This document shows, in pieces, positions 34,548-43,493 of a DNA stretch of 60,993 nt. The stretch comes from Gemmatimonadota bacterium. GTDB lineage: Bacteria > Gemmatimonadota > Gemmatimonadetes > Longimicrobiales > Gaopeijiaceae. The DNA lies in assembly GCA_024638305.1 (NCBI GenBank), contig JAHEKN010000003.1, forward strand, positions 1-60,993, written 5' to 3'. The position numbers were made by a program, and so were the translations under genes. Every line of letters begins with the position of its first letter. The stretch's first letter is position 1. Below the pieces are notes generated by a model. That model did not search any database, had not been told where the DNA came from, and was given only the letters and a program-made list of their open reading frames with translations.

Positions 34548-35176
34548 GTCGAACTCTGGCCGTCCTCGCCACCGTGGCCGTGTCGGCCTGCGGCGGCGGG
34601 GTAGAGCAAGCGGGAGAGCCTGGGGGTCGCCCTGCCATCACGGGCACGGCGCCGCTCGCCGTGCGCGGTATCCCGTCGGTGGTGACCCTGGCTCCGGACG
34701 TGCCCGCCAACGCGGCTCCGGGGCCGGTCACATCGGCCGACACGGTCGTCATGGACCAGTTCGCCATGGCCTTCTTCCCCGGCTTCCTGGTGATCCAGCC
34801 GGGACAGACCATCGAGTTCCGGAACAGCGAGACGGATGCCGCGCACAACGTGCGGGTGCAGTACCTGCCCACGGACTCGATGGTCTTCAACGTGGGCTCG
34901 GCCCAGGGCATTCCCTACTATCACACCTTCGATCAGCCGGGCGGCTACTACGTCACCTGCGACATCCACCCGGCCATGGATGCCGCTTTCCTCGTGACTG
35001 GCGCCCCGTTCGTGACCGCGGCCGATTCGGTAGGGGCGTTCACCTTCGCCGAGGTGCCGCCGGGCGTGTACGTGGCTCGGGTCTGGAGCATCGAGCCCGA
35101 GCTTCGCAGCGAGCGGACGGTCACGCTCGGCTCAGGCTTCCAGCACCTCGACCTGGCAGGCGGTCCGACTGGCTGA
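34544..35176 (+). CDS. Cupredoxin (plastocyanin-like) lipoprotein
   Basis: 210 residues if it starts at CTG 34544. The CTGA overlaps the preceding stop codon, and the reading SRTLAVLATVAVSACGGG then forms a complete lipoprotein signal with lipobox VSAC. The GTG at 34574 would leave almost none of it. The cupredoxin region runs through LVIQPGQTIEFRNSETDAAHNVRVQY, with the first copper His (AHN), then GGYYVTCDIHPAMDAAFLV with Cys, His and Met ligands in CDIHPAM order, the type-1 copper layout. A following beta domain (FTFAEVPPGVYVARVWS) resembles a prealbumin-like segment. Role: periplasmic electron transfer or copper handling. Translationally coupled to the amidohydrolase. Confidence 0.8.
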   Translation: MSRTLAVLATVAVSACGGGVEQAGEPGGRPAITGTAPLAVRGIPSVVTLAPDVPANAAPGPVTSADTVVMDQFAMAFFPGFLVIQPGQTIEFRNSETDAAHNVRVQYLPTDSMVFNVGSAQGIPYYHTFDQPGGYYVTCDIHPAMDAAFLVTGAPFVTAADSVGAFTFAEVPPGVYVARVWSIEPELRSERTVTLGSGFQHLDLAGGPTG

Positions 35177-35180
35177 AAGG

Positions 35181-35211
35181 GGGGCCAGAGCCGCCTCGTG
35201 GCCCTGGCCCC
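35181..35211. terminator. Hairpin terminator between convergent genes
   Basis: GGGGCCAG / CTGGCCCC stem with an inner GCC/GGC extension lies between the stops at 35176 and 35228. It can serve both strands. Confidence 0.6.
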
Positions 35212-35227
35212 GTCGAGCTTGGCCCGG

Positions 35228-36646
35228 CTAAGCCGTGGGCGGAATGTTCTGGTTCATGCGGAACAGGTTCCCCGGATCGAACCGGTTCTTGAGCTCCACC
35301 AGGCGCCGGAAGTTCGATCCGTAGGCGGACTCGAGCCGCTCCCCCTCTTCCTCCGTCATGAAGTTCACGTAGGCCTCTCCGGTGGCGTGGGGTCGCGTCG
35401 CTCTCCAGAGGTCCCGGCACCACGTGATGCACCCGTCGTCCTGCGCGTCGTCGCTCCAGCGACCGTGCACGTTCATGATGAAGGCGGCACTGCGTCCGCG
35501 GTACGCCGTGGATTCGTCGGGAACCCTGCTCTGGGCGCCTCCCACCTGGCCGAAAAAGACCTCGCACTGCGGATCCGGGAGCGTCCGCACGAAACCGAGC
35601 ACGGTTTCAATCAGCTCGTCGTTGAGCTGCGCGAAATCGTGCGTCTTCCAGTAGTTGCGCGCACCCGGGGTGAGCAACGGGTCGAAGGCCTGCTGCCACC
35701 CGGCGAACTCGTGCGGACCGATAACGTCCGCGATCGGATTCCCGATGGCCCTCAGCGGCGCCAGGGCCGCCTCGCCCGCCGTCATGTCGCCGGCGTACAT
35801 GGCGGCCAACACGACCACTTCGGTGCCGTGCACCTCCTCGGGCAGGAAGGGCAACGGCGGCGCCTTCCTCATCACCACCCAGACGGTGACCTCGTCCGGT
35901 GCATTCGCCAAAAACGCTCGGTAGGAGCGGAGAACGTCGGTCGCGTCCGAGAACGGGTGGACGATCAGACCCGAGAGGACTTCGGGACCGACCGGGTGCG
36001 CCTTGAACTCGAACGAGGTCACGACACCGAAGTTCCCGCCGCCGCCCCGCAGCCCCCAGAAGAGGTCGGCGTTGTCGGAGTCGCTGGCCACGACGACCCG
36101 TCCATCCGCCAGCACCACGCGAGCGGACAACAGGTTGTCCACGGTCATTCCGTACTTGCGGCTGAGCCACCCGAACCCGCCCCCGAGGGTAAGACCCGCC
36201 ACCCCCGTCGTGGAGTTTATCCCGGTCGGAACGGCCAGCCCGTGTGCCTGGGTCGCCGCGTCCAGGTCCGCGAGCGTGGCGCCCGGCTGGACGCGCACGG
36301 TTCGCGCCGACGGGTCGACCTCGACGTCCCGCATGCTCTTGAAGGAGATCATCAAACCGCCGTCGCACACGGCATTCCCGGCGATGTTGTGCCCGGCTCC
36401 GCAGATCGACAAGAGGATCTGGTGCTTGCCCGCGAACGCGACTGCCTTCTGGACATCCCCCTCGGACCGGCAGCTCACGATGAGGGAGGGGCGGCGGTCG
36501 ATCATGGCATTCCAGATCGTGCGCTCGTCGTCGTACCCCTCCGACTCCGGAGTGAGCAACGATCCGGAGAGCGCTGCTTCCAGGTCGGCGACCGCCTCCG
36601 CGGGGACCGAAGTCGTGGCGCCGTCGAGGGTAGTGAACGTCGGCAA
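35228..36646 (-). CDS. FAD-linked oxidase with BBE C-terminal domain (berberine-bridge-like)
   Basis: 472 residues from TTG 36646, chosen because GGGAGGA lies 4 bp upstream. A TTG 30 bp earlier has no ribosome site. The FAD-binding PP-loop domain contains RPSLIVSCRSEGDVQKAVAFA, the histidine that links FAD in CGAGHNIAGNAV, and the flavin-binding LTLGGGFGWLSRKYG. The second covalent attachment residue, a Cys in the CxxVG position of bicovalent berberine-bridge enzymes, is Gly here (TTGVAGLTLGG), so attachment should be mono-covalent. The C-terminal BBE motif is AYVNFM ... LKNRFDPGNLFRMNQNI. The family oxidises sugars or alkaloid-like alcohols. No signal peptide. Alone between convergent and divergent neighbours. 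Confidence 0.87.
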   Translation of the reverse strand: MPTFTTLDGATTSVPAEAVADLEAALSGSLLTPESEGYDDERTIWNAMIDRRPSLIVSCRSEGDVQKAVAFAGKHQILLSICGAGHNIAGNAVCDGGLMISFKSMRDVEVDPSARTVRVQPGATLADLDAATQAHGLAVPTGINSTTGVAGLTLGGGFGWLSRKYGMTVDNLLSARVVLADGRVVVASDSDNADLFWGLRGGGGNFGVVTSFEFKAHPVGPEVLSGLIVHPFSDATDVLRSYRAFLANAPDEVTVWVVMRKAPPLPFLPEEVHGTEVVVLAAMYAGDMTAGEAALAPLRAIGNPIADVIGPHEFAGWQQAFDPLLTPGARNYWKTHDFAQLNDELIETVLGFVRTLPDPQCEVFFGQVGGAQSRVPDESTAYRGRSAAFIMNVHGRWSDDAQDDGCITWCRDLWRATRPHATGEAYVNFMTEEEGERLESAYGSNFRRLVELKNRFDPGNLFRMNQNIPPTA

Positions 36647-36650
36647 AATG

Positions 36651-36657
36651 TCCTCCC
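36651..36657 (-). promoter_or_regulatory. Ribosome binding site deciding a TTG start
   Basis: GGGAGGA on the minus strand sits 4 bp upstream of TTG 36646, while the alternative TTG 10 codons earlier has none. It also overlaps an out-of-frame ATG, which is not used. Confidence 0.5.
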
Positions 36658-36901
36658 ATGTTCGAGATTGGGCCAAAGGAGCGCCAACGTAGCGGGGCCC
36701 CGGGAGTCGGGCACCCTACCCAAGGTCAGCCTTGACGGACGATCGCGGACCCACACGTGAGCCGTGTTCGTCGCTCCTGCCAGCGTGGATCGGGGATCAA
36801 TGCGCGGTCCGTCACCCGCTCACGAGGCAGCGTTGCGCCGGGACGGCCGTGGACTCCACGTTTGGGAAAACGCAACCAGGAACGACCGGAGACACCTCCC
36901 A

Positions 36902-38275
36902 ATGAAACGCCCTGAATCACCGAGGCACCCCCAGACGCGCAGGAGCTTCGTCGGCGGTCTGGCGGCCGGAGCCCTGGCTGCGGGAGCCTCGCCCGTGCTG
37001 CTATCCTCGGCCGAGCGGGTGCGGCGCATCACGATGCTCCGCCAGGAGGTTCGTTCGCCCAATGATCGTATCCAGATCGCGGTGATCGGCGCGGGCGGCA
37101 TGGGCACGGCGGACGCCGACACGGCCGTTCGGGTCCCGGGCGTGGAGATGGTGGCCGCGTGCGACGTCTACGAGGGGCGGCTGCAGGCGGCACGCGAACG
37201 GTTCGGCGCGAGCATTTTCACCAGCCGTGACTATCGGGAGATCCTGGCACGCGACGACGTTGACGCGGTCATCGTCGGGACCCCGGACCACTGGCATCAG
37301 CGGATCTCGGTAGAGGCACTGCGAGCGGGGAAAGCGGTCTACTGCGAGAAGCCGATGGTACACCGGATCGAGGAGGGTCAGGAGCTCGTTCGTGCCGAAC
37401 GGGAGTCGGGCAAGACCTTCCAGGTGGGCAGCCAGGGTATGAGCAGCTTGGGCAACGAAAAGGCCAAGGAGCTGTTCGAGCAGGGTGCAATCGGTGAGCT
37501 CAACTACGCTGAGGGTTTCTGGGCACGGAACGATCCGATCGGGGCGTGGCAGTATGCGATTCCGGATGACGCCTCCGAAGAGACCGTAGACTGGGACCGC
37601 TTTCTTGGCGCCGCCCCTCGCCGGCCCTTCGATCCCCTACGGATCTTCCGGTGGCGGAACTACCGTGACTACGGGACCGGGGTTTCCGGCGACCTGTTCG
37701 TCCATCTGTTTTCAAGCCTCCACTTCGTCACGTCCTCCGTAGGTCCGCGGAAGATCATGGCGCAGGGGGGGCTCCGATATTGGAAGGACGGGCGCGAGGT
37801 GCCGGACGTCCTGCTGGGGATGTTCGACTATCCGGAGTCGAGCGCACATCCCGCGTTCAACCTCTCGCTCAGGGTCAACTTCGTGGACGGAACGTCGGGA
37901 AGCACGTTCCTGCGGCTGGTCGGGAACGAGGGCGCGATGGACGTGACCTGGACGGAAGTCGTGCTCCGCCGAAACAAGCTCACCGCCGCGGACGACGTCT
38001 TCAGCCAGATGAAGGCCGACGAGATGGATGCGGTGCTCGAAGAGCGCAAGCAGATGCTCCCGCCCGCGGAGAGCCTGTACGTGGCGGAGGACGGATACCT
38101 GGGTGCCCACTTCGACCATTTCGTGAACTTTTTCACGGGCCTGCGGGAGGGCCGCGCAGTGGCGGAGAGCTCGGCGTTCGGGCTTCGTGCGGCTGCACCG
38201 GCCTTGGCCTGCAACGACGCCTTCTTCGAGGACCGCATCGTCCGTTGGGATCCCCAGGAGATGCGCCTCACATGA
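36902..38275 (+). CDS. Tat-exported Gfo/Idh/MocA-family oxidoreductase
   Basis: 457 residues from ATG 36902. Twin-arginine signal QTRRSFVGGLAAGALAAGA. Rossmann motif IAVIGAGGMGTADADTA at about residue 58, AACDVYEGRL for NAD binding, and GTPDHWHQ followed by VYCEKPMVHR, the EKP lysine motif of the family. The C-terminal domain contains RNYRDYGTGVSGDLFVHLFSSLHF, with the conserved Gly-Asp and His typical of the secreted subgroup. These enzymes oxidise or reduce sugar rings with tightly bound NAD(H). Export of the folded holoenzyme by Tat fits. The stop overlaps the next gene's ATG (ATGA), linking it to two DUF1080 proteins, a pairing linked to 3-keto-glycoside formation and cleavage. That role is inferred. 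Confidence 0.86.
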   Translation: MKRPESPRHPQTRRSFVGGLAAGALAAGASPVLLSSAERVRRITMLRQEVRSPNDRIQIAVIGAGGMGTADADTAVRVPGVEMVAACDVYEGRLQAARERFGASIFTSRDYREILARDDVDAVIVGTPDHWHQRISVEALRAGKAVYCEKPMVHRIEEGQELVRAERESGKTFQVGSQGMSSLGNEKAKELFEQGAIGELNYAEGFWARNDPIGAWQYAIPDDASEETVDWDRFLGAAPRRPFDPLRIFRWRNYRDYGTGVSGDLFVHLFSSLHFVTSSVGPRKIMAQGGLRYWKDGREVPDVLLGMFDYPESSAHPAFNLSLRVNFVDGTSGSTFLRLVGNEGAMDVTWTEVVLRRNKLTAADDVFSQMKADEMDAVLEERKQMLPPAESLYVAEDGYLGAHFDHFVNFFTGLREGRAVAESSAFGLRAAAPALACNDAFFEDRIVRWDPQEMRLT

Positions 38276-39105
38276 GCGCATCGCGAGCGGACGACGGACG
38301 GCACAGCTGGCGTTCCGGACGGGGAGCGGCGCTCGGCTTGGTGTTTCTCGCGGGCTGTCTCGGGGCCCAGGACCGCTCGGAGGATGCGGCCGTGGGACCT
38401 GCGGCCGAGGCGCCCGCGACCCCCGAGGCAGTCCACAACACACTCACAGCGGAGGAGGTGGCGGCGGGCTGGCGGCTCCTGTTCGACGGAACCTCCACCA
38501 CGGGCTGGCGTGGATACAATCAACCGTCCTTCCCGGACGAAGGTTGGGCCATCCAGGGCGGCGACCTCATCGTGTTCGCCTCGGATGGAAGCGAGGAGGG
38601 GCTCGGCGGCGACATCGTTACGGAGGAAGTCTTCTCCGATTTCGAGCTCGTGTTCGACTTCCGGGTGTCGCCGGTCGGGAACAGCGGCGTGTTCTATCGC
38701 GTGCAGGAGCACGAGGGACTGGACCTGTGGATGGTGGCCCCCGAGTTCCAGGTGCTCGACGACACCGCGTACATCGACATGGGCACCATGGACATGTACA
38801 AGCACCTGACGGGAGACAATTACGACCTCCACGCCTCGACCGTGACGGCCTCCAACCCGATAGGTGAGTGGAACCGGGCGCGGATCGTGGTGGACGGCGC
38901 CCATGTGGAGCATTGGCTGAACGGCCGCAAGACGGTCGAGTACGAGCTATGGTCGCCCGAGTGGCAGGCTCTCGTGGCCTCGAGCAAGTTCGCGCCCCAT
39001 CCGGAATACGCGCGGTCCACCGAAGGCCGGATCGGCATCCAGGACCACGGACACGAGATCCGGTATCGAAACATCAAGATCCGCCCGCTGGTCGGAGGAC
39101 GCTGA
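38272..39105 (+). CDS. DUF1080 lipoprotein (3-keto-disaccharide hydrolase family)
   Basis: 277 residues, ATG overlapping the Gfo/Idh stop codon. A lipoprotein signal with LVFLAGC as lipobox. The DUF1080 domain starts at GWRLLFDGTSTTGWRGY and continues with GGDIVTEEVFSDFELVFDFRVSPVGNSGVFYRV, then ends in GHEIRYRNIKIRPL, as usual for the concanavalin-like fold. The family includes hydrolases of 3-keto-disaccharides. Its partner oxidoreductase would create the 3-keto group. The N-terminal ~50 residues between lipobox and domain are a Pro/Ala-rich linker. Confidence 0.87.
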   Translation: MSASRADDGRHSWRSGRGAALGLVFLAGCLGAQDRSEDAAVGPAAEAPATPEAVHNTLTAEEVAAGWRLLFDGTSTTGWRGYNQPSFPDEGWAIQGGDLIVFASDGSEEGLGGDIVTEEVFSDFELVFDFRVSPVGNSGVFYRVQEHEGLDLWMVAPEFQVLDDTAYIDMGTMDMYKHLTGDNYDLHASTVTASNPIGEWNRARIVVDGAHVEHWLNGRKTVEYELWSPEWQALVASSKFAPHPEYARSTEGRIGIQDHGHEIRYRNIKIRPLVGGR

Positions 39106-39106
39106 A

Positions 39107-39817
39107 GTGCCGCGTCGAAGTGGCGCTCGACGGCCCTGGCGCACTTGGGTCGGACTCTCGTGCGTGGCACTGTTCTGGATCCCTGGCGGGGTCGGTGGTC
39201 AAGTAGAGGTAGGCCTTTTCAACGGGCGCGACCTCGAGGGTTGGACGGTGCACGGGACCGAGCTCTGGTACGTCGAGGCCGGCGACCTCGTCTGTGAGAG
39301 CGGGCCGGACGCCGAGTACGGGTACCTCGCCACCGAGGCCACCTACCGCGACTTCGACCTGACGCTCGAGTTCATGCAGGAGGCCGATGGCAACAGCGGT
39401 GTGTTCTTTCGGTCCCAGATCGAAGGAACGCGCATCGCGGGCTGGCAGGCCGAGGTGGCGCCGCCGGGGCTCTTCACGGGCGGAATCTACGAATCCTACG
39501 GTCGGGGTTGGCTGGTGCAGCCGGAGCCGGCCAAGGACGGCGTGCTCCGCATGGGCGAGTGGAACTCGCTGCGTGTGCGGGCGCTCGGCGCGCGGGTGAC
39601 CACGTGGCTCAACGGTGTGCCCATGGTGGACCTGATGGACGAGGAGATCGGTCGGGCAGATGGACACATCGCGCTCCAGATCCACTCTGGCGGGGGTATC
39701 AAAGTTCGCTGGCGCAATCTTCGGCTCAGAGAGTTGACGGCACCCCCGGGCTTCTCCGCCGGGCCCCCGTCCTCGGGGCCCGCACGGGCGCGGAACGCGT
39801 CCCGGGACCCCGCCTGA
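39107..39817 (+). CDS. Secreted DUF1080 protein, second copy
   Basis: 236 residues, GTG start 1 bp after the previous stop. Signal RRPWRTWVGLSCVALFWIPGGVGG. Domain: VGLFNGRDLEGWTVHGTELWYVEAGDLVCESG, TYRDFDLTLEFMQEADGNSGVFFRS and IKVRWRNLRLREL. Same fold as the preceding gene but diverged and lacking a clear lipobox, so the pair may differ in localisation or linkage specificity. The tail is Pro/Ser/Arg rich. Completes the three-gene sugar-modifying operon. Confidence 0.85.
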   Translation: MPRRSGARRPWRTWVGLSCVALFWIPGGVGGQVEVGLFNGRDLEGWTVHGTELWYVEAGDLVCESGPDAEYGYLATEATYRDFDLTLEFMQEADGNSGVFFRSQIEGTRIAGWQAEVAPPGLFTGGIYESYGRGWLVQPEPAKDGVLRMGEWNSLRVRALGARVTTWLNGVPMVDLMDEEIGRADGHIALQIHSGGGIKVRWRNLRLRELTAPPGFSAGPPSSGPARARNASRDPA

Positions 39818-39855
39818 CTCGTCACCTCCCCCTCCTGCTGACCCGGTATTCGTAG

Positions 39856-41832
39856 ATGGAAGCCACGCTACTCCGCGACGTCGTCGTGATCCTCGGCCTT
39901 GCGCTGATCGTGGTGTACGTGGGTCAAAAGTTCGGCATCCCGACAGCGGTCGGGCTCTTTCTCACGGGAATACTCGCCGGGCCTCGGGGACTCCAGCTGG
40001 TCCAGGGCGTTCACGAGGTCGAGGTGATGGCGGAGATCGGGGTCGTCCTGCTCCTCTTCACCATCGGACTGGAGATCTCGCTCACGTCGCTCCTCCGCTC
40101 GAGTCGCACGATGCTCGCCGGCGGGTTCGTGCAGCTCGCGATCATGCTGGGCGGCGCCGTCGCGGTCAGCCGCCTCCTCGGGGAAGCTTGGGCGCCCGCC
40201 ATCCTCCTGGGGTTCGTGTTGTCGGCCAGCAGCACGGCAATCGTGCTGCGGCTGATCCAGAGCCGGGGCGATCTCGACGCCCCCTACGGCCGTGCGAGTC
40301 TCGGAATCCTGGTCTTCCAGGACCTCATGATCGTCCCGATCATGCTGATTCTCCCCCTCGTCGCAGGGTCGTCGGACGGCCTCGCCCAGGCGCTCGGCCT
40401 GTTCCTGCTGAAGGGCGCGGTGGCCATCGGCTTCTCCATCGTGGCGGCCCGCTCGATCACGCCGCGGATCCTCGAAGCGGTGGTGCGCACGGGGAGCCGC
40501 GAGCTGTTCGTGATCACGGTCATCGGGATCTGTCTCACGGTCGGCTGGCTCGCTTCTCTGTTGGGGCTCCCGCTCGCCCTGGGCGCCTTCCTGGCCGGCG
40601 TGATCGTGTCGGAGTCGGAATACAGCCACCAAGCCGTGGCCGACGTCCTGCCCTTCAGGGAGCTCTTCACCGCATTCTTCTTCGTGTCGATCGGGATGCT
40701 GCTCGATCCGGCCGTCCTGCTCCGGCAGCCCGGCTTGGCTGCGGGCATCGTGGCGGCTGCGATCGCGGGCAAGATGATCGCAGGTGGCGCGGCTGCCGTG
40801 GCCATGCGCCTTCCCCTGCGCAGTGTCCTGCTGGTCGCGGTGGCGTTGGGCCAGGTGGGGGAGTTCTCGTTCGTGATCGCCGAGGCCGGATTCGTGATGG
40901 GCATCATCGGGGAGGAGCGCTACCAGCTCTTCCTGGCAGCGGCCGTGCTCAGCATGGCGCTCACCCCGTTCCTGCTGCCGCTCGCGCATTGGGCGGCCGA
41001 CCGTCTCCCCGCTCGGTTGGAGGAGCCGCAGGTGGACAGGGAAGGCGCGGGTCCGGATCCGCGCTCGCTCCAGGACCATGTGGTGATCATCGGCTTCGGC
41101 CTGAACGGAAGGAACCTGGCCGAAGGGTGCCGGCGGGCCGGGATCACATTCGTCGTGATCGATCTCAACCCTGACCGGATCGCCGTCGTTCGAGAGATGG
41201 GAGGCGTGGGCCTGTTTGGAGACGCGACCCAGCTACCCGTCCTGGAGGCGGCGCGGGTGGAGCACGCCCGAGTGGTGATCGTGGCACTCTCGGATGCGTC
41301 CGCCACACGGCGCTCCGTTCGCCTGATCCGGTCCCTGTGCCCCGCCGGACATGTGGTCGTGCGGACCCGTTACCTGAGCGAGACCGAGCCGCTGCTCGCG
41401 CTCGGGGCGGATCATGTGATCCCGGAGGAGCTCGAGACCTCGATCGAGATCCTCTCGCTCGTGCTCGGTCATTACCTCATTCCTCGTGACGAGATTGCCG
41501 AATTCGTGGCTAAGGTGAGGGCGGGCAACTATGCGGCGCTCCGGTCCCCATTCGCGCCCTCGCCGCTGGACGAGCTGGAGCTGAGCCTGGCCGACCTGGA
41601 GGTCGCGACGCTTCGTGCCGAGACCGGCGGACCCCTCGTGGGTCTGACGCTCCGGGAGTCGAAGCTGAGGCAGGACCACGGGGTAACCATCGTAGCGGTG
41701 CGGAGAGATGGTCACGTGGAGCCCAACCCGGGGGCCGAGCAGCGCATCGAGCCCGGCGACGTCCTGACGATGCTCGGGCTGCCGCAGAACATCGTGTCCG
41801 TGCAGGCGCTGCTGCGAGCCCCCACGGACTGA
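39856..41832 (+). CDS. CPA2-family cation/proton antiporter with TrkA-N and TrkA-C domains (KefB/YbaL-like)
   Basis: 658 residues. About 12 hydrophobic helices in residues 1-385, including LGFVLSASSTAIVLRLIQ and ASLGILVFQDLMIVPIML, the conserved transport region with Asp in FQD. GAFLAGVIVSESEY is the second conserved helix. A Rossmann RCK domain follows from about 410 (HVVIIGFGLNGRNLAEGC ... GDATQLPVLEAARVEHARVVIV), then a TrkA-C domain at the end (LTLRESKLRQDHGVTIVAVRR, GDVLTMLG). Exchanges K+ or Na+ for H+ under nucleotide control. 38 bp after DUF1080 with its own spacing; probably a separate unit. Confidence 0.9.
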   Translation: MEATLLRDVVVILGLALIVVYVGQKFGIPTAVGLFLTGILAGPRGLQLVQGVHEVEVMAEIGVVLLLFTIGLEISLTSLLRSSRTMLAGGFVQLAIMLGGAVAVSRLLGEAWAPAILLGFVLSASSTAIVLRLIQSRGDLDAPYGRASLGILVFQDLMIVPIMLILPLVAGSSDGLAQALGLFLLKGAVAIGFSIVAARSITPRILEAVVRTGSRELFVITVIGICLTVGWLASLLGLPLALGAFLAGVIVSESEYSHQAVADVLPFRELFTAFFFVSIGMLLDPAVLLRQPGLAAGIVAAAIAGKMIAGGAAAVAMRLPLRSVLLVAVALGQVGEFSFVIAEAGFVMGIIGEERYQLFLAAAVLSMALTPFLLPLAHWAADRLPARLEEPQVDREGAGPDPRSLQDHVVIIGFGLNGRNLAEGCRRAGITFVVIDLNPDRIAVVREMGGVGLFGDATQLPVLEAARVEHARVVIVALSDASATRRSVRLIRSLCPAGHVVVRTRYLSETEPLLALGADHVIPEELETSIEILSLVLGHYLIPRDEIAEFVAKVRAGNYAALRSPFAPSPLDELELSLADLEVATLRAETGGPLVGLTLRESKLRQDHGVTIVAVRRDGHVEPNPGAEQRIEPGDVLTMLGLPQNIVSVQALLRAPTD

Positions 41833-41856
41833 GGCCGGCACGCGCGTCAGCCGGCC
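41833..41856. terminator. Hairpin between antiporter and cytochrome operon ends
   Basis: GGCCGGC / GCCGGCC 7-bp stem with a 10-nt loop starts right after the antiporter stop codon and overlaps the last codons of the convergent cytochrome. It has no T-run. Confidence 0.45.
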
Positions 41857-43493
41857 GTCGCGAGGGCCCGCGCCAGGGGAATGGCAGAAGCCTTCGACAT
41901 CGCGTCGTAGTAGCGCGTGAAACGCTCCGTCTCGAACGAGTCGTAGTCGGCGAGCGTGCGAGCCCAACGGTACCCGATGGGCTGATACCAGAGCTCGGCC
42001 TGCACCGTGAAGGGGCCGGACACCTGGGTGAGGGGAACCCGGTAACGCACGCCGTCGCGGCCGTCACCGAAATCCGGGTCCTGGGACGCGGCTCCATGCA
42101 CGGCAATGTCGGGTTCGGCCCGGGCGGCCGTCAGCCCGCGTGGCAGCAGGCGATTGTCCTTGACGTAGCGGACGCCACTCATCAGTCCGGTCGTGATCCG
42201 TCCTCGTGAGTCCACCATGACGCTCTCGTAGATCTGCACCTGGTCGGGCCGCTCGATTACGGTGTAGTGGGGCTCGTGCGTGGACCCGTCCTCGTCGTGC
42301 GCGTTACCACGAACCGCACCGCTCGGCTCGAAGCCACCCGACTGGAAGACAATCCGGCCCGAGGCGTCCCGGACCGTGAAGTGGATCCAGGCCCTGCGCG
42401 ACGGATAGGCCGTGGGCAGCTTGTGACCTGCCAGGTTCTCCACGATCACGTCGGCCAGGAGCACCCCGTCTTCGAAGCGTACGTCCACCAGTCGGATCGA
42501 CGCCGTGGCGGTTTGCAGGTGCTCCACGGTCCGACGGACGGCGGCGTCGAGCTCCTGGGGCATCGCGGTCACGCCCAGCTCGTCCCGATACCGATTCAGC
42601 ATGCCCAGTACGAAGAAGTTCCCGCCCCGAAACACGTGACGGCTCACGTCCGTCCGGGGCTGGCCGAGCACTCCGGTGACGGGTACGGCATCGTCGACCA
42701 CCGGCATGTGACAGGACTGGCACGATCGACCCTCGGCCGCGAAGGCGCTGGAGCGCCACTCGAGGTAGGGCACCTGCTCGGGCAGCTCGCCGGCCTCGCG
42801 CCCCTGGTCGTCGAGCGCATGCGTATACAGGGTATGACAGCTGGCGCACAGCTCCGACGACTGCACGTGCGGGGCTTCCCGGGGCGTGAACCCGGTGGCG
42901 GAACGCATGATCGCCGCCCGGCCTTCATCCGTGGTGAACGGGCCCCACATGGAACGCTCGCCCCAGGGAGTGGCCTCGTCTACCGAGAATCCCCCGGTGA
43001 ACGACGCTGGCTCGCCCAAGCCCTCGGGCGAGATCTGATGGCACGCCGTGCACGACACTCCGTCGGCAGCCAGGTCGGCGCTCCGCCCCTCCGCGACGCC
43101 AACGGGGAGGTTGTCGAAAACCGTCCCGCGGGCTCCACCCAGGTGGGCCTCGTAGCGTGCCATCGGCATGTGGCAGGTCGCGCACTTGTCCTCGATCTCG
43201 CTCCGAGCGGTCGGATGGTCCATGACCTCGCGACGAACCGCTGCTTGCCAGTAGGGGTCGCGGGCCGCGTTGGCCATCATCGAGGCCCTCCAGTCGAATC
43301 CGATGGACACGTCCTCGCCGGCAACCGTCGAGACGCCGACGTGACAGGCCAGGCAGCGGTCCGAAGTCTCGAACAGGGGTCGAGCGGCATGGGCCGGCTC
43401 GACCGCCTGCCCGGAGGACGGAGGAGGCGTGGCCCCCGAGTCCGCCAGAATCAGGGCAACTACCGAGAGAAGCCGCAGCACCAGCGCCGTCAT
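41847..43493 (-). CDS. Pentahaem periplasmic cytochrome c
   Basis: 548 residues. Hydrophobic signal TALVLRLLSVVALILADSGA. Five CxxCH sites: CLACH (47-51), CATCH (104-108), CTACH (148-152), CASCH (216-220) and CQSCH (258-262), all in the first half. The second half (from about 300) is beta-rich without haem (LVDVRFEDGVLLADVIVENLAGHKLPTAYPSRRAWIHFTVRDASG), a pattern seen in multihaem cytochrome c554/nitrite-reductase-like secreted proteins. GHKLP is a recurring motif in this family. Its start codon is directly adjacent to the stop of the cytochrome-barrel fusion, so it is the last gene of the five-gene operon. Redox partner unknown. Confidence 0.86.
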   Translation of the reverse strand: MTALVLRLLSVVALILADSGATPPPSSGQAVEPAHAARPLFETSDRCLACHVGVSTVAGEDVSIGFDWRASMMANAARDPYWQAAVRREVMDHPTARSEIEDKCATCHMPMARYEAHLGGARGTVFDNLPVGVAEGRSADLAADGVSCTACHQISPEGLGEPASFTGGFSVDEATPWGERSMWGPFTTDEGRAAIMRSATGFTPREAPHVQSSELCASCHTLYTHALDDQGREAGELPEQVPYLEWRSSAFAAEGRSCQSCHMPVVDDAVPVTGVLGQPRTDVSRHVFRGGNFFVLGMLNRYRDELGVTAMPQELDAAVRRTVEHLQTATASIRLVDVRFEDGVLLADVIVENLAGHKLPTAYPSRRAWIHFTVRDASGRIVFQSGGFEPSGAVRGNAHDEDGSTHEPHYTVIERPDQVQIYESVMVDSRGRITTGLMSGVRYVKDNRLLPRGLTAARAEPDIAVHGAASQDPDFGDGRDGVRYRVPLTQVSGPFTVQAELWYQPIGYRWARTLADYDSFETERFTRYYDAMSKASAIPLARALATAG

